Of a DNA stretch of 64,000 bases, positions 34,751 to 43,729 are shown piece after piece. The stretch is from positions 1-64,000 of the forward strand of contig NZ_JAIAZY010000012.1 in the NCBI RefSeq assembly GCF_019459225.1. Reading direction: 5' to 3'. The position numbers and the translations under genes were made by a program. The stretch comes from Bacillus sp. IITD106 (lineage in GTDB: Bacteria > Bacillota > Bacilli > Bacillales > Bacillaceae_C). The notes under the pieces are model-generated. The model saw only the letters and a program-made list of their open reading frames with translations, was not told the origin of the DNA and ran no database searches. Within the stretch, counting starts at the first letter, position 1. Every line of letters starts with the position of its first letter.

Positions 34751-35698
34751 TTAAACATGTGACACAATCAACTTGGCTTTCCCATTAAGTTCAAAATCTC
34801 CGACTCCAGCTGGCAATATAAAGTGATCGCCTTTTTTCACAGGATACTCCTTTTTACCAATCGACAATGCAGCTTCTCCTTCAAGAACGCTGAAAAGCAT
34901 GAACGGTTGATCTTGTTTAAATTGAGCAACCCCATCTATGTCCCATTTATACACCGTAAAGTATTCTGAATCCACAAATTTAGTCATAACCGCTCCAGAA
35001 ATGTTCCTTACTTCAGGAGAAACATCAGCAACACGATGAGGAATCGTTGAAACATCAATTGATTTTTCAATATGAAGTTCACGCGGCTTGCCATCTTGTC
35101 CAGGGCGATCGTAATCATATAATCGATATGTAGTATCTGAGCTTTGCTGTGTTTCAAGGACAAGCGTCCCTTCCCCTAAAGCATGGATCGTTCCGCTTGG
35201 GACATAAAAGAAATCGCCTGGTTTGATTTTTACCCGTTGCAGCAACTCGTCCCACTGATTTTTCTCAATCATCGATACGAAATCTTCTTTCGTTTGTGCG
35301 GTATGTCCGTAAATCAGTTCCGCTCCTTCTTTGCAATCGATAATATACCAGCATTCCGTTTTCCCAAGCTCTCCGTTTTCGTGCGCATTCGCATACTCAT
35401 CATTTGGATGTACTTGAACAGATAAGTCAGCATTTGCATCTAAAATTTTCGTCAATAACGGAAACACTTGCGATTGCTGATTGCCAAATAACTCAGCATG
35501 ATTTTCCCAAAGCTCTATCAATGTTTTACCTGCAAATTCTCCATTTTTTACAACGGAGGGACCGTTTGGATGAGCAGAAATCGCCCAGCATTCTCCTGTA
35601 TGATCATTCGGAATATCATAGCCAAATTTCTCTTTTAATGCCGTGCCTCCCCAAATCCGCTCCTGAAAAACCGGTTCCAAAAATAATGGTTCTCTCAT
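34751..35698 (-). CDS. manA: Mannose-6-phosphate isomerase, class I
   Basis: The 315-residue cupin enzyme has the metal-binding LSVQVHPNDEYANAHENGEL near residue 92, KTECWYII, and the catalytic region KPGDFFYVPSGTIHALGEGT near 160. It interconverts mannose-6-phosphate and fructose-6-phosphate, joining mannose from mannosides to glycolysis. Its ATG overlaps the stop of the phosphatase gene. With the kinase at 26609 and the GH2 enzyme at 43730 it completes a mannose route. Confidence 0.94.
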   Translation of the reverse strand: MREPLFLEPVFQERIWGGTALKEKFGYDIPNDHTGECWAISAHPNGPSVVKNGEFAGKTLIELWENHAELFGNQQSQVFPLLTKILDANADLSVQVHPNDEYANAHENGELGKTECWYIIDCKEGAELIYGHTAQTKEDFVSMIEKNQWDELLQRVKIKPGDFFYVPSGTIHALGEGTLVLETQQSSDTTYRLYDYDRPGQDGKPRELHIEKSIDVSTIPHRVADVSPEVRNISGAVMTKFVDSEYFTVYKWDIDGVAQFKQDQPFMLFSVLEGEAALSIGKKEYPVKKGDHFILPAGVGDFELNGKAKLIVSHV

Positions 35699-36159
35699 GA
35701 TGTCATTCCTTCCTTTATTTTCTCCAATAACGCTTGACAGCCTTCTAACACCAGATCATACGTTTCCTGAAAATCACCCGTATAATATGGATCAGGAACA
35801 TCTGATTTTTTATTCGTCAAATCGAGGAGTTTCATAATTTTCGGATGTTGAGGCTGACCACATATATCGTAAATATCGCGAATATTCATTTCATCCATTC
35901 CAATGATGTAATCATATTGTTCAAAATCTTCTTTTGTAAACTGTCTCCCAAGCATCCCTTCAGATGAAATACTATATTCTTCCAGCTTTTTCAATGTCCC
36001 TTTATGCGGACGGGCACCAACATGCCATGAACTAGTACCAGCGGAATCAACGTGGATTTTTTCATGTAAACTTTCCTTCTTCGCTAAATCTCTAAATACT
36101 GCCTCTGCCATTGGGGAACGACAAATATTCCCTAGGCAGACAAATAAAACATTAACCAT
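35695..36159 (-). CDS. Low-molecular-weight protein tyrosine phosphatase
   Basis: The 154-residue protein has the catalytic loop VCLGNICRSPMAEAVF (Cys-x5-Arg) at residues 6-21 and the general-acid DPYYTGDF near 122. It is the YfkJ/YwlE-type LMW-PTP fold, cytoplasmic. Targets cannot be told from sequence; some members act on phospho-arginine. It overlaps both neighbours, VanZ upstream and manA downstream, so the three form one operon. Confidence 0.92.
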   Translation of the reverse strand: MVNVLFVCLGNICRSPMAEAVFRDLAKKESLHEKIHVDSAGTSSWHVGARPHKGTLKKLEEYSISSEGMLGRQFTKEDFEQYDYIIGMDEMNIRDIYDICGQPQHPKIMKLLDLTNKKSDVPDPYYTGDFQETYDLVLEGCQALLEKIKEGMTS

Positions 36160-36574
36160 TACCTTTTCTCCTCTTTTTATCTTTTTTCATTAAAAATAAC
36201 TTCATTCCGACGAGTGCAATGATAGCGCCTAGCGAATCCAATCCAACATCAAGCACGGCCCCTGTTCGATTCGGGACAAATAGCTGGTGAATTTCATCCG
36301 TCGCAGCATAAAACGTCGTTAACAACCACGCGAATAAAAATCGTTTTCTTTGCAGCCCATTATAAAATAAGATGGCAAGCAAGCCAAAAGCACTTAAATG
36401 AACACCTTTGCGGAACACTACATTCCATAATTCCGCTTCACTTGGAGACAAATGAAATATTTTTTGCAAGATAGACTGCGTATTTCCCCCTGTTGATGAA
36501 GGGGAAGCCGTAGCGATAAAAATAGCTATACACCATGCGATAGCAGCAATAAGCCAATAATATCTTCTATTCAT
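36152..36574 (-). CDS. VanZ family membrane protein
   Basis: The 140-residue protein has about four hydrophobic helices and the VanZ-like motifs KGVHLSAFGLLAILFYNGLQ and FYAATDEIHQLFVPNRTGAV, where Asp-Glu-x-x-Gln and RxGxxxD are family residues. VanZ of enterococci raises teicoplanin resistance; most homologues are of unknown function. The second ATG (36572-36574) is used because AAAGGA lies 7 nt upstream. It overlaps the phosphatase gene by 8 nt. Confidence 0.85.
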   Translation of the reverse strand: MNRRYYWLIAAIAWCIAIFIATASPSSTGGNTQSILQKIFHLSPSEAELWNVVFRKGVHLSAFGLLAILFYNGLQRKRFLFAWLLTTFYAATDEIHQLFVPNRTGAVLDVGLDSLGAIIALVGMKLFLMKKDKKRRKGNG

Positions 36575-36705
36575 AAACATATCCTTTTACAATATTCTTC
36601 TATCATTATAACTAATTCACAAAGTGCATGCACTCAACAAAAATATGAATATCGTATACATATCAATTGGCTAGTCCAAAAGAATGAATATCATTAATAA
36701 GCATA

Positions 36706-36737
36706 AAGGTGCGAATCCACTCAGGGACTCGCACCTT
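36706..36737. terminator. Terminator after the MFS transporter gene
   Basis: GGTGCGAATCC and GGGACTCGCACC pair nearly perfectly. Seven T residues follow on the plus strand and TTTATG on the minus strand. It lies 10 nt from the MFS gene stop. Confidence 0.8.
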
Positions 36738-36745
36738 TTTTTCTA

Positions 36746-37918
36746 TCAGCATTCTGCTACTTCTACTTTTTTCTGCGTCTTTTCTTTCATCGAAAACAAG
36801 ATAAATCCTACTGTCCCAATAAAGGAACAGACGGCCAATGAAAAATAGAGAGTCGAACCACTAAAAGTGTCAAAAATAAATCCACCTACTGAGGAACCGA
36901 TAATATTCGTTATACTAAACGCTATCCCCATAAAAACCATATGGCCAGTTGCCTGCATTTCAACAGGAAGAGCATTATATAAATATTCAATTGCCCCCAT
37001 ATACATAATCGCAAAACATAATCCGTGCATTACTTGGATTGAAAGTAAAACGGAAGGCTCCGTAACAAACCCAACCATCGTCCATCTAATCGTAAAAAGG
37101 AAGCCTGCGATAATAATATATTTAATTGGACTTTCCGAGCGGAACCAAAGGAAGCTTGTAATAAAAAGAATGGCTTCACTTAGAACTCCTATAAACCAAA
37201 GCCAGCCAACAAGCATCTCGTTCCCGCCAATTTCAAACAAATACAAACTTATAAAACTATCATTTACACGATGAGTTAAAAAAATAAAAAAGCTTAATAG
37301 AAAGAAAGTGAGCAATGTTCTATTTTTAAAAAATTGTCCGACCTCTTTAAGGTTTACTTTTTTTGCACCTGAATTAGCATCTTTTAACGTGAAGGATAGT
37401 AAGAATGCCATTCCCGCGACAATTATCATTGGAATTGCAAGCGACCCTACTCCCATTTTATTAAAATAAAACCCACTTGCTAACGATATGATGGCGAACC
37501 CAAAGGAACTCCAAGACCTAATGGAACCAAACGACACTTTCTCTTCATCCGCTATCCGCTTTGCTAAATTATCCGACAATGGATTCAGCGCCGTAAAGAA
37601 AAAGAAAAAGAAAGATCCTGCCGCAAACAGCCAAGCAAGAGAGCTTAATTGGAATATCCACAAGATTCCTATTAATATACCGATTAGTACAACGATAATG
37701 ATTTTTTTTACGGTCTTAAATTTATCACTCATAAAGCCCCAAACAGGCTGGGCAAAAAGACCGACTGCTGTTCCAAGTGCAAAAAACATTCCAATTGCTG
37801 ACTTCGATAGCCCGTTATTTTGAAAATATAGAGGCAAAAAACTAACTACCATTGAACTGATAGCAGCACCAAAAAACAAAAACATCTTAAGAGACAAGAG
37901 AGGACTTCTTCGAAACAT
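36746..37918 (-). CDS. MFS transporter (MFS_1-like, LacY/YwbF-type)
   Basis: The protein of about 390 residues has 12 hydrophobic segments with a cytoplasmic centre near residue 190. GLFAQPVWGFMSDKFKTVKK (residues 53-72) is the MFS loop 2-3 motif, and RSWSSFGFAI is typical of the LacY/PPP-like group. It probably carries a sugar or nucleoside with protons. The ATG at 37916-37918 (MFRRSPLLS) follows AAAAGGAAG; longer readings with TTG or ATG further upstream lack good sites. The substrate is unknown. Confidence 0.82.
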   Translation of the reverse strand: MFRRSPLLSLKMFLFFGAAISSMVVSFLPLYFQNNGLSKSAIGMFFALGTAVGLFAQPVWGFMSDKFKTVKKIIIVVLIGILIGILWIFQLSSLAWLFAAGSFFFFFFTALNPLSDNLAKRIADEEKVSFGSIRSWSSFGFAIISLASGFYFNKMGVGSLAIPMIIVAGMAFLLSFTLKDANSGAKKVNLKEVGQFFKNRTLLTFFLLSFFIFLTHRVNDSFISLYLFEIGGNEMLVGWLWFIGVLSEAILFITSFLWFRSESPIKYIIIAGFLFTIRWTMVGFVTEPSVLLSIQVMHGLCFAIMYMGAIEYLYNALPVEMQATGHMVFMGIAFSITNIIGSSVGGFIFDTFSGSTLYFSLAVCSFIGTVGFILFSMKEKTQKKVEVAEC

Positions 37919-38088
37919 ATGAGTAAGCTTCCTTTTCATGTTATATTTCAATGATGAATTTTATTTTAAAAATGAAGGAGCCAGCCCTTTAAATGAGGAC
38001 TGGCCGGTAATGGCTACTGTTATAATATACTATTGATTAACATAGTTTGAAAGTACTAAATCAATATTCCAATGGTTTTTCAAATAAA

Positions 38089-38640
38089 TCACTTGCTGGA
38101 TTCTATCATTTCGATAAACTTGTCTATTTTATCGTCCAAAAAGCTAAGTGTTGTCTCATCCACTAGTCGACCTGTCTCTTCATCAAATTTCTGTGCTGCA
38201 AAATTGACGAGGACTTCGTTTCCGCCAGGCGGAAGTACCTTTGCCTGAATTCCGGGAGCCGATAATATTTCACGCAAATGTAATTGAGCGCGCACCGTTC
38301 CGAGCATTCCAGTAGAAACACCTAGTGGCATAACAGGCTTCCCTAAAAATACTCTCTTTACTCTCGATGCCCAATCAATAGCGTTCTTTAAAACACCGGG
38401 AACTGACCAATTGTATTCTGGCGTAATGATAATAACTCCATCCGCCTTTGCAATAGCTTCTTTAAAATCTTTTACAACTTGCGGTGGATTATGTTCTTCA
38501 TCTTGGTCAAAAAATGGAAGGTTCCGAATATCAGCAATTTCAATATTCAATTTATCTTTATAGCGTGCCTGCATCGTTTTGGCGAGCTGCATATTATACG
38601 ATTCTTTTCTAATACTTCCTACTATTGTAAAAATGTTCAT
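38089..38640 (-). CDS. NADPH-dependent FMN reductase family protein
   Basis: The 183-residue flavodoxin-like protein starts MNIFTIVGSIRKESYNMQLA with the FMN phosphate loop (GSIRKESYN) and has the motif ITPEYNWSVPGVLKNAIDWA near residue 75, characteristic of ChrR/azoreductase-type quinone reductases. It likely reduces quinones or other electrophiles with NAD(P)H. It stands alone between the MFS gene and the ger operon. Confidence 0.9.
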   Translation of the reverse strand: MNIFTIVGSIRKESYNMQLAKTMQARYKDKLNIEIADIRNLPFFDQDEEHNPPQVVKDFKEAIAKADGVIIITPEYNWSVPGVLKNAIDWASRVKRVFLGKPVMPLGVSTGMLGTVRAQLHLREILSAPGIQAKVLPPGGNEVLVNFAAQKFDEETGRLVDETTLSFLDDKIDKFIEMIESSK

Positions 38641-38716
38641 TACTTATAAACCCGCCTTTCGCTTAATAACAAAAATCATAAACTAATTTCATTTAGATGC
38701 CAATTTATTTGCTCCA

Positions 38717-38911
38717 TTACCAAAACCAATTTTGATACACCCAATAACCTAGATACAGGAAAACTCCCGCAAGGATATTCGTCCACCCTAAAAATAACGC
38801 AAACATTTTTTCTTTTTTCATTTGAATTTTCTTGAATGTTTTAACATCAATCATTAAGATGAAGATTCCAGTCCCGATTAAAAGAACAATAAAATAAAAA
38901 ATATAATGCAA
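38717..38911 (-). CDS. Small two-helix membrane protein of the gerK operon (candidate D subunit)
   Basis: The 64-residue protein reads from a TTG (AAGGAAGGG upstream) as MHYIFYFIVLLIGTGIFILM, a basic loop with TFKKIQMKKEK, and a second helix with LAGVFLYLGYWVYQNWFW. It starts 19 nt after gerKC. Small two-helix proteins encoded at the end of gerA-type operons (D subunits) are known to modulate germination in some Bacillus. Sequence alone only shows membrane topology and position, so assignment is by context. Confidence 0.65.
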   Translation of the reverse strand: MHYIFYFIVLLIGTGIFILMIDVKTFKKIQMKKEKMFALFLGWTNILAGVFLYLGYWVYQNWFW

Positions 38912-38930
38912 TAGTATCCCTTCCTTTTAT

Positions 38931-40172
38931 CTACTTTGCCCTCATGCCTGTCCTTTCAATTTGTGATTCAACTTTAACGTGAACTTTTAAATCATTTTTA
39001 TAAATGCGTTGCCAATCTTCTAATGTTTTTACATTTTTGTCCCAATAAGAAGGATGCTTCGCCCTTATATGCTCCCCGAAACCAAAGATATCTGATTTTT
39101 TCTTTTGCATTTTTTTAATTAATTTACCAATAGCTTTTGTACATTCCTTATTAAATGTTTTTTCGATTTCTTTTATAATTTTTTGGTTATCTAACGGTAT
39201 TTTTCCTCGCTCTTTTTCAGTTATTTCATTTTCATAGCGGATTCTAATCCAAATTTCAGGTTTTCCGTTATGAATGGCTGTTTTAAATTTTGCTCTTCTT
39301 TTCATGGCTCGCACCAATACTTGTTCATCTGTACTAGGAATCGTATAAAATGCTGCATATCCACCTTCGCTTTTTTGTTGAAGGATAGCCATTTGCAGTC
39401 CAATCTGAATAGGATGGATATATTCTTTCATTTTATCTCCTTTGAAGTATGCAAGTCCTTCAAGGTTAATATTTCCTCCGTGTTTAATTTCTAAATAAGG
39501 GAGATAGGCATCCTGTCCTTTGCTTGCATGAATGCGCCAAAACACACCTATTGGAGTATTAGGGAACTTTCCTAGTTTCACTGAATTTTCAATCATCGCA
39601 TTAAGATATAATGCAGGCACCCGCTCCAATTCTGGTGCCATCACCATATATTTTGATGCTCTTTCCCTTGAAATAGCTATCCAAGCAGTTCTTCTTACTT
39701 CTGATTGTCTGCGTAAGTAGTCGTTAATGCGATTTACGCCTTTTTTGGCAATTTCCTCACTTAAAATAATGACACGCAAATGTCCTAAAAACAGTTTATC
39801 AGATATTTCTTGCTGAAGATTTGTCATAGCTGCATCAATCGTAGAACCAACAACAGACAGGACCCAAACAGGTTTCTGATCCTCGCCGCCAGTGCCGCCC
39901 GTCTGCGGACCTAACGGAATACGTCCAGGAACGGCTATTTGTGCGGTCAATCGAATTAAATCTTGATCTTCATCTGCTGTATGTCCTTTAATATTGGTGA
40001 TTTGTTTTTCTTCTTCACTTCCGTGTTCCGTTCCGTGATCCATTTTCGCTTTATCAATCGCAATAGCTAATACGGTTGCTCTTTTCTCTATGTCTAAACT
40101 ATCCCAACACCCTGAGAGCATTGGTATGCAGAAAACGATGATGATTTGTAGAGCGAAATGTTTACGAAACAT
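38931..40172 (-). CDS. gerKC: Spore germination lipoprotein, Ger(x)C family
   Basis: The 413-residue protein has a lipoprotein signal ending in the lipobox LSGC (Cys about 22), followed by WDSLDIEKRATVLAIAIDKA, the standard Ger(x)C start. The rest covers the three-domain GerC fold, with IIKEIEKTFNKECTKAIGKL near the C-terminal alpha/beta domain. Anchored on the outer face of the spore inner membrane, it acts with the A and B subunits as a nutrient receptor. Its start directly abuts the B gene. The subfamily (K or another) is not certain. Confidence 0.9.
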   Translation of the reverse strand: MFRKHFALQIIIVFCIPMLSGCWDSLDIEKRATVLAIAIDKAKMDHGTEHGSEEEKQITNIKGHTADEDQDLIRLTAQIAVPGRIPLGPQTGGTGGEDQKPVWVLSVVGSTIDAAMTNLQQEISDKLFLGHLRVIILSEEIAKKGVNRINDYLRRQSEVRRTAWIAISRERASKYMVMAPELERVPALYLNAMIENSVKLGKFPNTPIGVFWRIHASKGQDAYLPYLEIKHGGNINLEGLAYFKGDKMKEYIHPIQIGLQMAILQQKSEGGYAAFYTIPSTDEQVLVRAMKRRAKFKTAIHNGKPEIWIRIRYENEITEKERGKIPLDNQKIIKEIEKTFNKECTKAIGKLIKKMQKKKSDIFGFGEHIRAKHPSYWDKNVKTLEDWQRIYKNDLKVHVKVESQIERTGMRAK

Positions 40173-41285
40173 TTATTTCCCCCCATTATTCTTAGGCAAT
40201 TTACGAACACTAGCCGTTATGAAAATTAATATAGGGATCACGATAGTAAGTAAAAGACCTAATCTACCAACTATTTTAATGACGTCGTACATTTGAAACA
40301 TATTACGGGGAATCATCGCTATAAAAAAAACGATAGGCAATAGAAAGAACGAAAATGTTTTATGACCTTGCAATCGAAAAAACTGGCTTAATGAATGGAT
40401 TGTAAACATATAACTGGAAAAAATCGTTGTAAAAACAGCGGTCACCCAAACGGCTAGAAAAACGACGTCTAGTCTTTGTAAAAGGTTGCCAGGTAAAGAA
40501 GTTGCTCTTGCAAGTTCCAATGTAGGCCACATTAAGTTTTTCATTTCATCTACTCCAAAAACAGACAAGGCAGCAAAGACAATCATGACATATAATAATC
40601 CCGAAATTCCGATACCCCAAATGGCCGATTTCATTGCCTTTCCAGTCTTTTTCATATAAGGAATGATGATTGTTATAATAAACGACCCTTGAAACAAAGC
40701 AGTAACTGTCAACGTCCCTATTAACACTTGTTTTAGGTTGTTGGCTATAAGTGGTTGAAAGATTGGTTGAAAATAAAGAGGATTTGCATTTTTAAAAGAT
40801 AAAACGACAATAATGATTCCAGGAAACAAGATAGCAGGCACATAAAAATTATGAATGTAAGCAAATGTATTGATATCATCTCGAGTAAAAATAGCCGCCA
40901 TTAACAACATGACAATGACCGTTACTTCAATAGGAGTGTTTTTCAACACTGCCGCCACGACAACCTCACCAAATTCCCGAGATGCCATCGCTGTTAAAAA
41001 TGTGAAAAATAATATAATCATTACGCCATACATGCGGCCAATCCATTTTCCCAATACAATTTGACTGTATCCTATAATGGATTGATCCGGAAAACGCATT
41101 CCGAGCTTTGTAACAATATATAACCCTACAAAGCCAAGTAAGACAGCGATTAAAGTCAAAAAAGGAGCCCCGGTATCTGCGGCTTGAACAGCAATAAGAG
41201 GAAGGTTTAAAACCCCCACTCCAATTATGGTACTTATTAATATCGTTGCTGTTTGAATGGCCGTAATTTCACGTGATTGCTCCAT
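40173..41285 (-). CDS. gerKB: Spore germination permease-like protein GerKB (GerB family)
   Basis: The 370-residue membrane protein has about ten hydrophobic segments and the APC-type start ITAIQTATILISTIIGVGVL, typical of endospore germination permeases. It probably binds the germinant in the inner spore membrane. It stands 15 nt after gerKA and abuts gerKC in the usual A-B-C order. Length is normal for the family. Confidence 0.92.
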   Translation of the reverse strand: MEQSREITAIQTATILISTIIGVGVLNLPLIAVQAADTGAPFLTLIAVLLGFVGLYIVTKLGMRFPDQSIIGYSQIVLGKWIGRMYGVMIILFFTFLTAMASREFGEVVVAAVLKNTPIEVTVIVMLLMAAIFTRDDINTFAYIHNFYVPAILFPGIIIVVLSFKNANPLYFQPIFQPLIANNLKQVLIGTLTVTALFQGSFIITIIIPYMKKTGKAMKSAIWGIGISGLLYVMIVFAALSVFGVDEMKNLMWPTLELARATSLPGNLLQRLDVVFLAVWVTAVFTTIFSSYMFTIHSLSQFFRLQGHKTFSFFLLPIVFFIAMIPRNMFQMYDVIKIVGRLGLLLTIVIPILIFITASVRKLPKNNGGK

Positions 41286-41300
41286 GCAACTTCTCTCCGA

Positions 41301-42929
41301 TCACTTTTTAGTTTCCTTCGTTTGATTGGACATATTATTCGCCTTAGCCGAGATAACCTCTTCATTTTTTCCTACTCTTTTATCATTGCTTGGATGGAGA
41401 AATTCAGGTCTCCTCGGCATCCATCGAAACGGAAACCTAATCACCACATCTCTCATTCCATATGAATTTCCAGGAGAAACGGGACTCATATATGGAACAC
41501 CAAATGATTTTAAAGACAGCATGTGATTGAAAATAACAATTATGCCAATCATTACACCATAAAGTCCAAATAGTCCTGCTAGTATGGCTAATGGGAAACG
41601 CAGCATTCGCAATGCGAAAGAGGCATTATAAACCGGTGTTGCAAAGGAGCCAATGGTTGTAATCGCAATCACAACAACTGTAATCGGGCTAGATAAACCA
41701 GCATCTACTGCAGCTTGCCCGATAACTAAAACGCCAACGATTGATAAAGCTCCTCCAATTTGTTTCGGCAATCTGACCGTTGCCTCACGCAAAACTTCCA
41801 TCGCTACTTCCATCATTAACACTTCCACTACTGCTGGAAAAGGAACACCAGCCCGACCCCCTGCAACCGCAACAGCGAATTCGGTCGGAAGCAACTCCGG
41901 GTTAAAGGAAATAAACGAAACATAAAGGGCGGGAAACACTAATGAAAAGACAAGTGCTAAAATTCGAACAAGCCTTGTAAAGCTCGCTAAAAGAAAGCGC
42001 GTAGAGTAATCCTCCGTCGTTTGGTAAAACTGGTTAAAGACAACGGGAACCATTAAAACAAAAGGAGATCCGTCAACAAGAACAGCTACTCTTCCTTCAA
42101 TAATATTTCCAACCACACTATCCGGACGCTCTGTTAAAATCGTTTGCGGAAAAGGAGAAAACTGATAATTTTCAAGAAACTGTTCAAGATAACCGACGTC
42201 CAAAATAGCATCAATATCAATCTCGGATAGCCTTTTTTCAACTTCATTTACTAACGGAGGCTCCGCAATCCCTTTCAAATAGCAAATTGCTACTTTTGAC
42301 TTCGTCAGCCTGCCAATTTTCAATGTTTTTACACATAAATCGGGTGTAGGCAGACGATAGCGAATTAATCCTATGTTCGTATCTAATCGTTCAATAAAAC
42401 CTTCGCGGGGTCCAATGATGACTTGCTCAGTTTCCGGCTGTGTGATAGCTCTCTTGTCAATGTAACGTGTTGAAAGATGGAAAGCCTCGTATACACCATC
42501 TATAACAATCACTGTTTCCCCTGCAAGAATTTTTTCAATAAGTTTTTTAAGGGTAGATTCTAACGTAATTCCACTATGATAGATCACTTCTTCTAATAAA
42601 ATATCTACAATATTACTATGGTGAATTTTATCGATTTCTAAATGCTCCGGCGGAAATAATAGCGGCTTGATAAGATCATTATTAATAACTGATTGATCAA
42701 CCATATTATTTATATAAAAAATAACCGCAGGAAATTTTCCAAAAATCGTAACCTTTCGGGTAATAAAATCCTCATTTTCACCAAGTATGTTTCTCATAAA
42801 AGCACTGGTTTTCTCTAAATTCCCATCCAACGTTTTCTCGCCCGCATTATCGAGCTGCACATCGGGAACGTTGTTAGGCTTTTGACGATGTTCCTTTTTA
42901 TTTTTCAACTTCCACATCCAGCCTGACAT
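41301..42929 (-). CDS. gerKA: Spore germination protein GerKA (GerA family)
   Basis: The 542-residue protein has a soluble N-terminal domain to about residue 300, with VIIGPREGFIERLDTNIGLI and RIGKTL-like KTLKIGRLTKSKVAICYLKG, then about five membrane segments containing PTEFAVAVAGGRAGVPFPAV and EVLMMEVAMEVLREATVRLP. These are GerA-family hallmarks; the GerA subunit forms an oligomeric ion channel of the germinant receptor. The start follows GGGGGATAAAA. It is the first gene of gerKA-KB-KC-small protein. Confidence 0.94.
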   Translation of the reverse strand: MSGWMWKLKNKKEHRQKPNNVPDVQLDNAGEKTLDGNLEKTSAFMRNILGENEDFITRKVTIFGKFPAVIFYINNMVDQSVINNDLIKPLLFPPEHLEIDKIHHSNIVDILLEEVIYHSGITLESTLKKLIEKILAGETVIVIDGVYEAFHLSTRYIDKRAITQPETEQVIIGPREGFIERLDTNIGLIRYRLPTPDLCVKTLKIGRLTKSKVAICYLKGIAEPPLVNEVEKRLSEIDIDAILDVGYLEQFLENYQFSPFPQTILTERPDSVVGNIIEGRVAVLVDGSPFVLMVPVVFNQFYQTTEDYSTRFLLASFTRLVRILALVFSLVFPALYVSFISFNPELLPTEFAVAVAGGRAGVPFPAVVEVLMMEVAMEVLREATVRLPKQIGGALSIVGVLVIGQAAVDAGLSSPITVVVIAITTIGSFATPVYNASFALRMLRFPLAILAGLFGLYGVMIGIIVIFNHMLSLKSFGVPYMSPVSPGNSYGMRDVVIRFPFRWMPRRPEFLHPSNDKRVGKNEEVISAKANNMSNQTKETKK

Positions 42930-43047
42930 TTTTATCCCCCAAAATTGTTCAGAATAATTAATGTCATTATGTGTAATCTATGATTATTTATGTAAAAAAA
43001 TATGATAAGAACTCTCTGTTTATCTTGTTGCTCGGCATATTTGTTAC

Positions 43048-43650
43048 TTTTCATGAAGTTGGGACGCGATTCAGTTCGTTGCGCGGCTTAATCGCGACTT
43101 TTTATGAAGTTATGCCGCGATTCAATTCGTTGCACGGCTTAATTGCGACTTTTCACGAAGTTGGGCAGCGATTCAGTTCGTTGCGCGGCTTAATCGCGAC
43201 TTTTCACGAAGTTGGGCAGCGATCCAGTTCGTTGCGCGGCTTAATTGCGATTTTTCATGAAGTTGGGAAGCGATTCAGTTCGTTGCGCGGCTTAATCGCG
43301 ACTTTTCACGAAGTTGGGACGCGATTCGGATCGTTGCAAGGCTTAATTGCCACTTTTCACGAAGTTGGGCAGCGATCCAGTTCGTTTGTGCGGCTTAATT
43401 GCGACTTTTCACGAAGTTGGGCAGCGATTCGGTTCGTTGCGCGGCTTAATCGCGACTTTTCACGAAGTTGGGACGCGATTCAGTTCGTTTGCGCGGCTTA
43501 ATCGCGATTTTTCATGAAGTTGGGACGCGATTCAGTTCGTTGCACGGCTTAATTGCGATTTTTCACGAAGTTGGGACGCGATTCAGTTCGTTGCACGGCT
43601 TAATTGCGATTTTTCACGAAGTTGGGACGCGATTCGGATCGTTACTCGAT
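43048..43650. repeat. Minisatellite B: about twelve tandem copies of a 51-nt unit
   Basis: Units share GAAGTTGGGACGCGATTCAG, then TTCGTTGCGCGGCTTAATCG, then CGACTTTTCAC. AATCGC and GCGATT within each unit form a dyad. Two copies (near 43385 and 43485) have an extra base, which shifts the frame, so a protein is not conserved here. The array fills the 800-nt gap between gerKA and the GH2 gene, upstream of the ger operon on its strand. No gene was recognised in it. Confidence 0.92.
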
Positions 43651-43692
43651 AAAATCAAGAACTCTTATATTTAATAAAACCAACACAAAAAA

Positions 43693-43716
43693 GACAGGCT
43701 CTAATATAAGCCTGCC
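43693..43716 (-). terminator. Terminator of the GH2 gene
   Basis: GCAGGCT and AGCCTGT pair around a short AT loop; TCTTTTTTGTG follows on the minus strand. It lies 14 nt after the stop. Confidence 0.8.
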
Positions 43717-43729
43717 TCCATCAAAGTGA

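Noticed and set aside
42980-43501. A 173-residue repeat protein (LRGLIATFHEVGQ repeats)
   Set aside because: The frame shifts within the array because of single-base length changes and no ribosome site precedes it.
43048-43650. CRISPR array
   Set aside because: The unit is a contiguous 51-nt tandem repeat without unique spacers, and no cas gene is present. The same applies to the arrays at 32793 and 50391.
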